Shown here: piece by piece, positions 1 through 6,207 of the stretch
Position numbering within the stretch: the stretch's first letter is position 1
Layout: each line of letters begins with the position of its first letter
NCBI GenBank assembly: GCA_903854175.1
Contig: CAINVQ010000106.1
Span: 1 to 6,207, forward strand
Length of the DNA: 6,207 nt
DNA from: an uncultured Actinomycetes bacterium
GTDB lineage: Bacteria; Actinomycetota; Acidimicrobiia; Acidimicrobiales; RAAP-2
Reading direction: 5' to 3'
Made by a program: the position numbers and the translations under genes
The notes under the pieces: generated by a model
What the model saw: only the letters and a program-made list of their open reading frames with translations
The model's database searches: none
Told to the model about the DNA's origin: nothing

Positions 1-3000
1 ATCTCGTCGATGTCTCTTGCGCGTGCATTAAGCAATTCGTCGGTGCAAACAAGAAATGCGAGACAACGCGCACGACTTATTGCAACGTTAAGACGATTGC
101 GTGAGAACAAAAACTCTGGCCCACGTGGCATGTCTTCTGCAGTTGATGTTGTCATTGTAAAAAATACAACTGGTGCTTCTTGACCTTGAAACTTATCTAC
201 TGTTCCAACTTGCACGCCACGAAGTACGTCATCACGATTAAACATTGCTTTAATCAAATTCACTTGATCGTTATAGGGGGCAACAACCATAAAGTCACGT
301 GGCTCAAGTACCCACTGCTCCCCTTTTTGATTCGTCCACTTCGTACCAAGCATCGAACGAATTTGTGTCGCAACAACATCTGCTTCAACTTGTGACTCAG
401 TAGAACAGTCTTGGTGATCAACTTGTAACCAGCGAAGTCCGGTACCAGAGTTTGTGTTCTGCACCGCACACGATGCGTGGCTAGTAAGCCTGCCTTCATA
501 AATCTGACCAGAAATAAATGTACAGACATCTGGGTGCATTCTTCTTGTTACAGAAATGAATACACCATCGCTTGGAGCAATCGTGGCGTGTCCTTTAAGA
601 ACGTGTTCTAAAACACTCGCCCCAGAACCATTTGGATGCTCGGCCTGCGAAACGTGTGCGAGCTGTAGCGGATCACCAAGAAGAATCAAATTACGCGCAG
701 CATTAGTTGCAGCTATTGCATCAGCGAGTGCTAGCTGACCTGCTTCATCAACAACGAGCACATCAACTGGGTACGCGCGTAGTCCGGGACGAGACCACAT
801 CCACGTTGTTCCAGCGAGCAGATTGAACTTGTCACTCTCTAAGTCTTCACCCTTGGGGTTGTATTTAACACCGGCGAGTGCTCCTTCTTTTGGTTTAGTC
901 CCTTGACGAAGAATTTTCACCAGGTGAAGTTCGTCGTGCTCTTTAAATATCTCGTACGTTGCGTTCATTAAGTTGTCAATCGCGGCGTGACTCATTGCAG
1001 TAATACCAACGCGTTTTCCGGCCTTGATGAGTGAATAAATAATGTGAGAACCGCTATAGGTTTTTCCAGTTCCTGGAGGGCCCTGAATAGCAACGTAACT
1101 CTCATCGAGCTCAACGGCCCAGCGCTGCATTTCTTCAAGGTCTTCACTGAAGAGTCCGTTCTTTGGCCCATTGCCACTGGTGAACTTTGGTTGCTCTCCG
1201 CCAAGCAGCGCCATGGAGACTGGATTCGGAGGATTAACAACTGTGCCGTCGAGAATCTGTTCAGCGAGGTGAAACAGCACACCAGGCTTATCGCGTGGAG
1301 ATACGTAATCATCAATAGTTAGAACTGAAGGAACCGATCCAGCTGCATCGTGGGGTTCTGGCCACGTCATAGTGAGTGAGCGCTGTTCAAGATCAAATTC
1401 TTTGATGTAGCCGTACCCGTGTTCTACTCCTACGCCAGTAAAAAGAACTCTTATTTGCTTGGCGAACGCCGGGCTAAGTGACTGACCACTCCACGTAAAG
1501 ATTGCTTGTTTGATTTCCGATCCGGTTCGGTTGTGCGTTGATTCAATAGGAGAAATTAGAGACAGATTCGCAATGAACTCCGGGTTGTCATAAAGGGTTC
1601 CAAAGTCTGACGCACATTCAATGAACTTTGGTGTTGTGTAAGCGCTTCGCTCTCTGCGCCAGTAATTCAGCAGGTCGGCAAGTAGCGCCTCGGGTGAATC
1701 TTCACCGAAGTTCTTGAGGCGTTCTACAAGTTCATCAGTGTCGAGTTCGTACTCTTCAACTTCCATCACTGGGTCACGCCACTCAAGCTCAATTGGTCGC
1801 TGTCCAACTAACCAGTCACGTAGCGCTTTGGTTGCTTGCACGTCGTCATTGTTATATCCAGCAATGCTGTCAAGAATCTTTGCGTCGCCTGTTTTCATCC
1901 ACTCTTCGTATTCAACAACAGCACCAGCTCCACCTTCAATGTCACCGTGGCGAGTAAAGCCAGATAACTTCTCGAGGTGTTTAAGTCCGTAGGACTCAGT
2001 TCCTACTGCGAGTGCATTACGTGCCACGTTGTAGAGGTCTACAAACAGACCACCCTCAATGAGATTTGAAAAGAGAACCTCAGATTCAGTGCCAGCAGTA
2101 AGACGTTCTAGTGAAGAACGCTCAGTGTGGTTGTAGTGATACACGTGGTAGTTCGGATACTGCTCTCTACGTTGTGAGAAGAAGTCAACGAGCTCTCTGA
2201 TCATCTTTTTTTGCTGCTCAAGATTGTGAGCCCAGCGAGCGTCGTAGTACCACTCACCTTTTTCATTAGCTAAGTAGAGACCAGACAAGAAGAACAGTTC
2301 ATCTTTTGCAGTCCAGAATGGGTGTCCTTCGAAGTCAAAGAAAATGTCACCTGCATTCGGTTCTGGCATCAAACTAAAGCCGTGACCATAGACGGGGTCA
2401 TCAGTCGCTTCTACGAGCTCAAACGCCGGAACTTCATCGGGATGTAGACGAGACTGAACCTGAAGCGCAGCTTGGCGTGTGAGACGCTGAAGCTTCTCTT
2501 CGTGAACGTCAGTCACAGGGTCTTTTCGCGTTGAGAGTTCCACCAATGTGCTGATGCCAGCCTCAGAGAATGCTTCACGCTCGCTTGGGCGGATGTTGGC
2601 AACATAAATAAGTGAGTCAGCGTCACGCCACTGCTTTTCGCAACGATCTGCGAACTCGCACATCTCACAGTGTGAACATGGCTCAGGTGTTGTTGCTACC
2701 TGATTCTCTTCGTTCAGTAGTCCAGCAAGTTGCAGTCTCAGTCGACGCCAGTACGGTGCGTACTGCTCAGCAACAAGTGATTCCATTTCGCCAGACCCAA
2801 GCCAGAGGTGAATTTTCTCCGGAGACTTCCCAGTTAGGGCTTTGATGGCATCTGAATAGAAGCAGAGCTGCATAACGTGGCCAGGCTTGCCTTCGCTTCT
2901 GGTCAACTTCGCATCAATTGGCTCATACGTGCTGTAGCCATCTTCAGCATCGACGCGTAGAAGAAAGTCAGCAATTCCTCGAATGCCCTCGTGAATGAAT

Positions 3001-3305
3001 GGCATTTGATAAATAACGTCATATCCCTTGGTGAGTGAATCAGCTACACGTTCAACCCACTGGGCGAAGTTTTCAGTCGGATTCCTACCCGGAACTTGGT
3101 AAACAGATTTACCCTGCTTTTCTAAGTCACCAAGACAGTCGCGCTCGTGAGTTGTTCCCTTTTCAACGAGTAGATCAGCCAGGGACCCCATTGGACGCGG
3201 TGTTACTTCAATCGCTCCAGCATCAGCCTGGTTGCGTAGGGTCAGGAAGTGGCCACATTCGAGCCAAGCCGTAATTTTTGATGGGGTTAAAAGCCGTTCA
3301 TTCAT
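1..3305 (-). CDS. TM0106-type RecB-like nuclease / RNase H-like / SF1B helicase fusion, 3' end cut by window edge
   Basis: Reading the minus strand from the ATG at 3305-3303 gives an unbroken frame of 1101 codons to the left edge. An in-frame TGA at 3314-3312 leaves this ATG as the only start. Three modules are visible. Residues about 1-230 are a PD-(D/E)XK RecB-like nuclease: GIADF (D113), EPIDAKL (D131, K133), QLCFY (Q146, Y150), plus Cys17 and Cys210/213/216/222, which fit an Fe-S staple as in AddB and Dna2. Residues about 315-500 are a DnaQ/RNase H-like domain (PF13482 type): DFEG (D324, E326), FVDL (D423), YNNDDVQAT (D487/D488). Residues about 720-1101 are a Upf1/Dna2-like SF1B helicase: GPPGTGKT 742-749, motif Ia around 767-779, DEAG 853-856, GDPLQL 877-882, GTVDKFQGQE 1034-1043, RLNVAISRAR 1071-1080. 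Region 500-720 may contain the 1B barrel. Since motif VI is present, probably only a few dozen residues are missing. The likely role is ATP-driven DNA or RNA unwinding with nuclease processing in the cytoplasm; the substrate is not known. It is divergent from the SF2 helicase. Confidence 0.93.
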   Translation of the reverse strand, partial: MNERLLTPSKITAWLECGHFLTLRNQADAGAIEVTPRPMGSLADLLVEKGTTHERDCLGDLEKQGKSVYQVPGRNPTENFAQWVERVADSLTKGYDVIYQMPFIHEGIRGIADFLLRVDAEDGYSTYEPIDAKLTRSEGKPGHVMQLCFYSDAIKALTGKSPEKIHLWLGSGEMESLVAEQYAPYWRRLRLQLAGLLNEENQVATTPEPCSHCEMCEFADRCEKQWRDADSLIYVANIRPSEREAFSEAGISTLVELSTRKDPVTDVHEEKLQRLTRQAALQVQSRLHPDEVPAFELVEATDDPVYGHGFSLMPEPNAGDIFFDFEGHPFWTAKDELFFLSGLYLANEKGEWYYDARWAHNLEQQKKMIRELVDFFSQRREQYPNYHVYHYNHTERSSLERLTAGTESEVLFSNLIEGGLFVDLYNVARNALAVGTESYGLKHLEKLSGFTRHGDIEGGAGAVVEYEEWMKTGDAKILDSIAGYNNDDVQATKALRDWLVGQRPIELEWRDPVMEVEEYELDTDELVERLKNFGEDSPEALLADLLNYWRRERSAYTTPKFIECASDFGTLYDNPEFIANLSLISPIESTHNRTGSEIKQAIFTWSGQSLSPAFAKQIRVLFTGVGVEHGYGYIKEFDLEQRSLTMTWPEPHDAAGSVPSVLTIDDYVSPRDKPGVLFHLAEQILDGTVVNPPNPVSMALLGGEQPKFTSGNGPKNGLFSEDLEEMQRWAVELDESYVAIQGPPGTGKTYSGSHIIYSLIKAGKRVGITAMSHAAIDNLMNATYEIFKEHDELHLVKILRQGTKPKEGALAGVKYNPKGEDLESDKFNLLAGTTWMWSRPGLRAYPVDVLVVDEAGQLALADAIAATNAARNLILLGDPLQLAHVSQAEHPNGSGASVLEHVLKGHATIAPSDGVFISVTRRMHPDVCTFISGQIYEGRLTSHASCAVQNTNSGTGLRWLQVDHQDCSTESQVEADVVATQIRSMLGTKWTNQKGEQWVLEPRDFMVVAPYNDQVNLIKAMFNRDDVLRGVQVGTVDKFQGQEAPVVFFTMTTSTAEDMPRGPEFLFSRNRLNVAISRARCLAFLVCTDELLNARARDIDE

Positions 3306-3313
3306 GCATTCTC

Positions 3314-3319
3314 ACTGTA
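3314..3319 (-). promoter_or_regulatory. Candidate -10 box (TACAGT) for the nuclease-helicase gene
   Basis: On the minus strand TACAGT matches the TANNNT consensus and ends 8 bases before the ATG at 3305. A transcript would therefore begin at or within about two bases of the start codon, giving a leaderless or nearly leaderless mRNA. No good -35 element is visible. A weak GTGAG run (3315-3311) could alternatively serve as a poor ribosome binding site on a longer transcript started elsewhere. Confidence 0.4.
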
Positions 3320-3364
3320 GGTTCACTTAGCGTGGAAAACTGCCACCCAAAGAGATTGCCAAGT

Positions 3365-3377
3365 GGGTGTGACACCC
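3365..3377. repeat. Inverted repeat GGGTGT-g-ACACCC, possible operator
   Basis: Six-base arms match perfectly around a single central G. With a one-base bulge the symmetry extends to GTGGG and CCCAC flanks (3363-3380). It lies directly upstream of the TATCCT box at 3384-3389, where a bound protein would overlap the RNA polymerase footprint for the SF2 helicase gene. The arms are too short, with too small a loop, to be a convincing terminator. Operator function is inference. Confidence 0.4.
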
Positions 3378-3383
3378 CACTTT

Positions 3384-3389
3384 TATCCT
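3384..3389 (+). promoter_or_regulatory. Candidate -10 box (TATCCT) for a leaderless SF2 helicase transcript
   Basis: TATCCT fits TANNNT and is followed by exactly six bases and then the ATG at 3396. If transcription starts at that A, the hexamer sits at -12 to -7, the standard position. No Shine-Dalgarno sequence at usable spacing precedes the ATG: the only purines (GAAG) abut it. There is no clear -35. Together these point to leaderless transcription and support 3396 as the start. Confidence 0.5.
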
Positions 3390-3395
3390 TCGAAG

Positions 3396-5117
3396 ATGCA
3401 AGAAAATGACCTGATGACACCGACAGAACTGAACAAAGAAGAAATGATTAGAGCGGTAGCTGCCCTGCTCGCAGAACAACCTGGCCAAGACGCCAAGCAG
3501 CTCGGTCGCCAGCTCGGTGTTCATAAGTCAGTGCTAAATCCAATTCTGTATCACGAGAAGATGTTTGCTCGAAGCAAAGACACTCGACCGCGCTGGTACT
3601 TAAGCGATAACGCTGACCAAATTCCTGAACCAGAAGAACAAGATGATCAAGTCATTGTTACTAGTGAGCGTGTTATTCGAATCGACCCCGACGAAGTTGG
3701 AGAAAACCCCTACGACGAATCACTCATTGACCCTGAAGAGTTGAAGCGCTTTATTAAGTCTGAGCCATTAGAGCGACTTAACTTTGAAGCACCTCCAGTT
3801 GATGAAAGCAACCCTCTATGTCTTTATGACTGGCAAAAAGAAGCGCTCGAGAGCTGGAAGATATATCGCCACACCGGAATCATTGACGCCGTCACTGGAG
3901 CAGGAAAGACTCGACTCGCAATTGCGGCCCTTAAAGAGCACCTCGAATCTGGTGGTAAGGCAGTTGTGCTTGTTCCGACCATTGTGCTGCTTCATCAGTG
4001 GGTTGACGTTGTTCATTCCCTTCTCCCAGAATCGCGCATTGGACTAGTAGGTGATGGTCACGATGACAACTTGGATCGCCACAACGTTGTAATTGCCGTG
4101 CTCGCATCAGCGCGCAACAGAGCCTTCATCCTTGGCGGTGCAGAAGGACTGCTCATTGTTGATGAGTGTCACCGAAGTGGATCTGAAAAGAATCAGGAAG
4201 CACTTGACGACCGGTTTGTAAAACGACTTGGGCTCTCTGCAACGCACGAACGACTCGATAACGCTCACGAAACAATTCTTCTTCCGTACTTCAAGAACAT
4301 TGCTTTTCGTCTCGGATACCGTCGTGCAATTGATGATGGTGTTATTGCCAATGTAAGGGTTGCCTTTGTGGGCGTTGACTTCACCGAAGAAGAAGCCGCG
4401 CAGTACGACATAATCGTGAAAGAGCTCTCCAAGGCTCGTAAGAAGTTGATTCGTGACTGCGGGGTTCGCCAAGGACCGTTCAGTGTTTTTCTTGATGATG
4501 TGGTGCGACTTACTAAGCAAGGAAAAGCTCGTGAGGGAATGCTCGCAAATCGCTGGCTGACACTATGGCGACGTAAGAAAGAAATGCTTGCAGAAACACC
4601 GTCGAAGCAGGAAGCAATTTCAAAGCTGACTGGTGCAATCGCCGACGCTGACCGGACACTGCTCTTTACTCAGTCCATCAAATCAGCAAACGCTATAAAA
4701 GAAAACCTTTACGAACGCGGCGTCTTTATTGGTGTTCACCACTCAGATATTGATAGTTCTGAGCGAGACCAGATTATGACTGACTTTGAAGAAGGACGTC
4801 TTAGGGCTCTTGCATCAGTGCAAACCTTGGAAGAGGGAGTCGACGTTCCTGACGCTGACCTTGCAATAATTGTGGCTTCGTCTAAGCAACGACGCCAAAT
4901 GATTCAGCGAATGGGACGAGTAATGCGTCGAAAGGCGGACGGCCGTGACGCACGTTTCATCATTCTCTACGTTCGAAAGACTGATGAAGACCCGAGGTTT
5001 GGAGCACATGAAGTCTTTGTTGATGAACTTCTTGATGTAGCGCGCGAATCAAGCATGTTTGACCTTGAAGAAAATGCATCAGAACTAAGAGAATTCCTTA
5101 ATCCACACCGCTCCTAA
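3396..5117 (+). CDS. SF2 DEAD/DEAH-box helicase (XPB/Res type) with N-terminal winged-helix, Z-alpha-like domain
   Basis: The product is 573 residues when started at ATG 3396. A GTG at 3363 would add 11 residues but would read through the inverted repeat and the -10 box. ATG 3414 is a weaker alternative. Residues about 14-70 look like a winged helix with LGRQLGVHK, NPILY and a TRPRW wing; K44, N48, Y52, T63, P65 and W67 resemble the nucleic-acid contacts of Z-alpha domains. A strongly acidic linker (about 71-126) follows. The helicase core shows LYDWQKEAL (about 143-151), Walker A TGAGKT 167-172, motif Ia VPTIVLLHQW 193-202, motif II DECH 256-259, motif III SAT 281-283, motif IV LLFTQS 422-427, motif V EEGVDVPDAD 479-488 and motif VI QRMGRVMR 504-511. 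All ATPase motifs are intact, so it is probably an active translocase on double-stranded DNA or RNA. The order after motif III (GYRRAIDDGVIA, then FTEEE) is typical of XPB/RadD/Res-like enzymes. The physiological substrate is unknown. The nuclease-helicase gene is its divergent neighbour. Confidence 0.92.
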   Translation: MQENDLMTPTELNKEEMIRAVAALLAEQPGQDAKQLGRQLGVHKSVLNPILYHEKMFARSKDTRPRWYLSDNADQIPEPEEQDDQVIVTSERVIRIDPDEVGENPYDESLIDPEELKRFIKSEPLERLNFEAPPVDESNPLCLYDWQKEALESWKIYRHTGIIDAVTGAGKTRLAIAALKEHLESGGKAVVLVPTIVLLHQWVDVVHSLLPESRIGLVGDGHDDNLDRHNVVIAVLASARNRAFILGGAEGLLIVDECHRSGSEKNQEALDDRFVKRLGLSATHERLDNAHETILLPYFKNIAFRLGYRRAIDDGVIANVRVAFVGVDFTEEEAAQYDIIVKELSKARKKLIRDCGVRQGPFSVFLDDVVRLTKQGKAREGMLANRWLTLWRRKKEMLAETPSKQEAISKLTGAIADADRTLLFTQSIKSANAIKENLYERGVFIGVHHSDIDSSERDQIMTDFEEGRLRALASVQTLEEGVDVPDADLAIIVASSKQRRQMIQRMGRVMRRKADGRDARFIILYVRKTDEDPRFGAHEVFVDELLDVARESSMFDLEENASELREFLNPHRS

Positions 5118-5121
5118 CTCG

Positions 5122-5127
5122 TAGTAT
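5122..5127 (+). promoter_or_regulatory. Candidate -10 box (TAGTAT) for a leaderless oxidoreductase transcript
   Basis: TAGTAT is followed by exactly six bases and the ATG at 5134, the same geometry as the box before the SF2 helicase. The bases between box and ATG are pyrimidine-rich (TTTCCT), so there is no Shine-Dalgarno sequence. The box lies in the 16-base gap after the helicase stop codon. Any -35 contact would therefore fall within the helicase 3' end, where no good match is seen. This suggests the oxidoreductase has its own leaderless promoter despite the close spacing. Confidence 0.5.
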
Positions 5128-5133
5128 TTCCTT

Positions 5134-6204
5134 ATGGCAGAAACACTTCGCTACGGTCTTCTCGGCACCGGGATGATGGGCCTTGAGCATCAACGTAATC
5201 TCAATGCGATTGAAGGTGTTGAAGTAGTTGCTGCAGCTGACACTTTCGAGGGATCACTCGATCAAGCTCGCCAAACTGCTGAAGGCAGAAAGCTCGAAAC
5301 GTTCAGCGATTATCGCGAGCTCCTAAAAGCGGATATCTGTGACGTCTACGTAATTTCAACTCCTAACTTCACACATCGTGCAGTGCTTGACGATGTCATG
5401 AAGACTGGCAAGGCAATCTTTGTAGAAAAGCCAATGTGCACTGAAGTCAGTGACGCCAAAGTAATTCGTGACCTTGCACTCTCCTACTCCAATGTTTTCT
5501 GGGTGGGACTTGAATACCGCTACATGCCACCAGTCGCCAAGGCAATTCAAATTGCATCGTCTGGCGACCTCGGAGACGTTGTAATGATTGCCCAACGTGA
5601 GCACCGTCATCCATTCCTCGTGAAGGTTGACAACTGGAACCGTTTTTCTAAAAACACTGGCGGAACACTCGTAGAGAAGTGCTGTCACTTCTTTGATCTA
5701 ATGCGCCTCATTGCTCAGAGCAACCCTGTGCGGGTCATGGCATCAGGCGGTCAGTCTCATAACCACTTAAACGAGAACTACGACGGACGCACCCCAGACA
5801 TTCTTGACAATGCGTACGTGATTGTTGAGTTTGAAAATGGCATCCGTAGCTCCCTGGATCTCTGCATGTTCGCTGAAGGAACAACAAATACTGAAGAGCT
5901 AAGCATTGTTGGCACCGAAGGCAAAGTTGAAGCATTCCTCCCTACCGGGCTAGTGAGAACTGGTGCTCGTAAAGGTTGGACCAAGGGTGTGAAGGAAGAA
6001 ATCGTCACCAACGAAGAAGTTCTGGTTGAAGGATTCCACCACGGAGCTAGTTTTCTTGAGCACTTAGATTTAAAGCGCGCAGTTGAGAACAAGACTCCTG
6101 CGCTCGTTAATGCCGAGGATGGTTTCTGGAGTGTTGTTATGGGAGCTGCAGCTCACCGGGCAATCGACGAAAATCGCGTCGTGGAGATTGCTGAATACCT
6201 TTAG
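5134..6204 (+). CDS. Gfo/Idh/MocA-family NAD(P)-dependent oxidoreductase
   Basis: This is a complete 356-residue protein, a usual length for the family, from ATG 5134 to the TAG three bases before the right edge. The N-terminal Rossmann domain shows GTGMMG at 11-16. An acidic residue near the end of the second strand (D36) is compatible with an NAD preference. EKP at 98-100 supplies the conserved lysine K99. The C-terminal alpha/beta domain has EYRYMPPV (127-134), SGDLGDVV (143-150) and the catalytic-type segment GGTLVEKCCHFFDLM (176-190), with H185 as the likely active-site histidine and D188 after it. E181 stands where many inositol or glucose-fructose dehydrogenases have Asp. The family reversibly oxidises hydroxyl groups of sugars, inositols or related compounds in the cytoplasm; the substrate cannot be told from sequence alone. 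It starts 16 bases after the SF2 helicase, probably from its own promoter, and no functional tie to the helicase is evident. Confidence 0.92.
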   Translation: MAETLRYGLLGTGMMGLEHQRNLNAIEGVEVVAAADTFEGSLDQARQTAEGRKLETFSDYRELLKADICDVYVISTPNFTHRAVLDDVMKTGKAIFVEKPMCTEVSDAKVIRDLALSYSNVFWVGLEYRYMPPVAKAIQIASSGDLGDVVMIAQREHRHPFLVKVDNWNRFSKNTGGTLVEKCCHFFDLMRLIAQSNPVRVMASGGQSHNHLNENYDGRTPDILDNAYVIVEFENGIRSSLDLCMFAEGTTNTEELSIVGTEGKVEAFLPTGLVRTGARKGWTKGVKEEIVTNEEVLVEGFHHGASFLEHLDLKRAVENKTPALVNAEDGFWSVVMGAAAHRAIDENRVVEIAEYL

Positions 6205-6207
6205 TGC

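Larger units (their letters stand above)
3306..3395. promoter_or_regulatory. Divergent intergenic control region between two helicase genes
   Basis: These 90 bases separate the start codons of the minus-strand nuclease-helicase and the plus-strand SF2 helicase. They hold candidate -10 boxes for both directions. They also contain three copies of a GGGTG/CACCC half-site: CACCCA at 3344-3349, TGGGTG at 3364-3369 and CACCCC at 3373-3378. The last two form an inverted repeat. No convincing TTGACA-like -35 element at normal spacing was found for either direction. Shared regulation of the two genes is inference. Confidence 0.6.

Noticed and set aside
180..395. Plus-strand open frames within 1-3305 (for example 180-395, 556-738, 1044-1322, 1714-1992, 2612-2845, 3035-3274)
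   Set aside because: All lie antisense to the unbroken, motif-rich minus-strand nuclease-helicase frame and their translations show no recognisable domains.
3298..3309. ATG at 3309 on the minus strand, just ahead of the nuclease-helicase start
   Set aside because: It is in a different frame and stops after three codons (ATG CAT GAA TGA), so it cannot start the long protein. A regulatory mini-ORF is possible but unsupported.
3332..3346. GTGG-N7-CCAC inverted repeat in the divergent region
   Set aside because: The arms are only four bases long and such a match is expected by chance. It was not listed as an operator.
3363..3395. GTG start that would lengthen the SF2 helicase to 584 residues
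   Set aside because: The extra 11 codons cover the inverted repeat and the TATCCT box, encode nothing domain-like, and leave no room for the leaderless promoter that fits ATG 3396 exactly.
3327..3524. 65-codon minus-strand open frame running from the helicase gene into the divergent region
   Set aside because: It overlaps the coding start of the SF2 helicase and both candidate promoters, and its translation resembles nothing known.
4107..4520. 137-codon minus-strand open frame opposite the SF2 helicase
   Set aside because: It is antisense to the helicase core, its translation has no recognisable motifs, and no promoter evidence supports it.
5118..5133. Terminator between the SF2 helicase and the oxidoreductase
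   Set aside because: Only 16 bases separate the genes and there is no hairpin followed by a T run, so read-through from the helicase remains possible alongside the internal promoter.
1..6207. CRISPR array, insertion sequence, tRNA or rRNA
   Set aside because: No regularly spaced repeats, transposase motifs or structural RNA signatures were seen on either strand, and nearly all bases are accounted for by three protein genes.

Overview
The window looks like chromosomal DNA of a bacterium with moderate base composition (close to half G+C by eye), most plausibly an actinobacterium. Two things suggest this. The first is a RecB-like nuclease / RNase H-like / SF1 helicase fusion of the TM0106 type, an architecture I associate with Actinobacteria. 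The second is that the genes lack Shine-Dalgarno sequences and instead have TANNNT boxes 6-8 bases before the ATG, the layout of leaderless genes common in that phylum. A low-GC freshwater actinobacterium would fit, but this placement is inference.

Layout: positions 1-3305 are filled by one very long minus-strand gene whose 3' end lies beyond the left edge. It encodes at least 1101 residues: an N-terminal PD-(D/E)XK nuclease with a cysteine cluster suited to an Fe-S staple, a central DnaQ/RNase H-like domain, and a C-terminal Upf1/Dna2-like SF1B helicase. Positions 3306-3395 are a short divergent control region with two candidate -10 boxes facing opposite ways and an inverted repeat. Positions 3396-5117 encode a plus-strand SF2 helicase of the XPB/Res type. 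It carries an N-terminal winged-helix domain with residues reminiscent of Z-alpha (Z-DNA/Z-RNA-binding) domains. After 16 bases, positions 5134-6204 encode a Gfo/Idh/MocA-family NAD-dependent oxidoreductase, which ends 3 bases before the right edge.

How they work together: the two divergent genes are both nucleic-acid motor proteins and share about 90 bp of regulatory DNA, so a joint role in DNA repair, replication-intermediate processing or defence is plausible but unproven. The oxidoreductase is metabolic. It seems to be a neighbour with its own promoter rather than a partner. No RNA genes, mobile elements, CRISPR arrays or long repeats were seen. There is no gene-free stretch above 300 bases.
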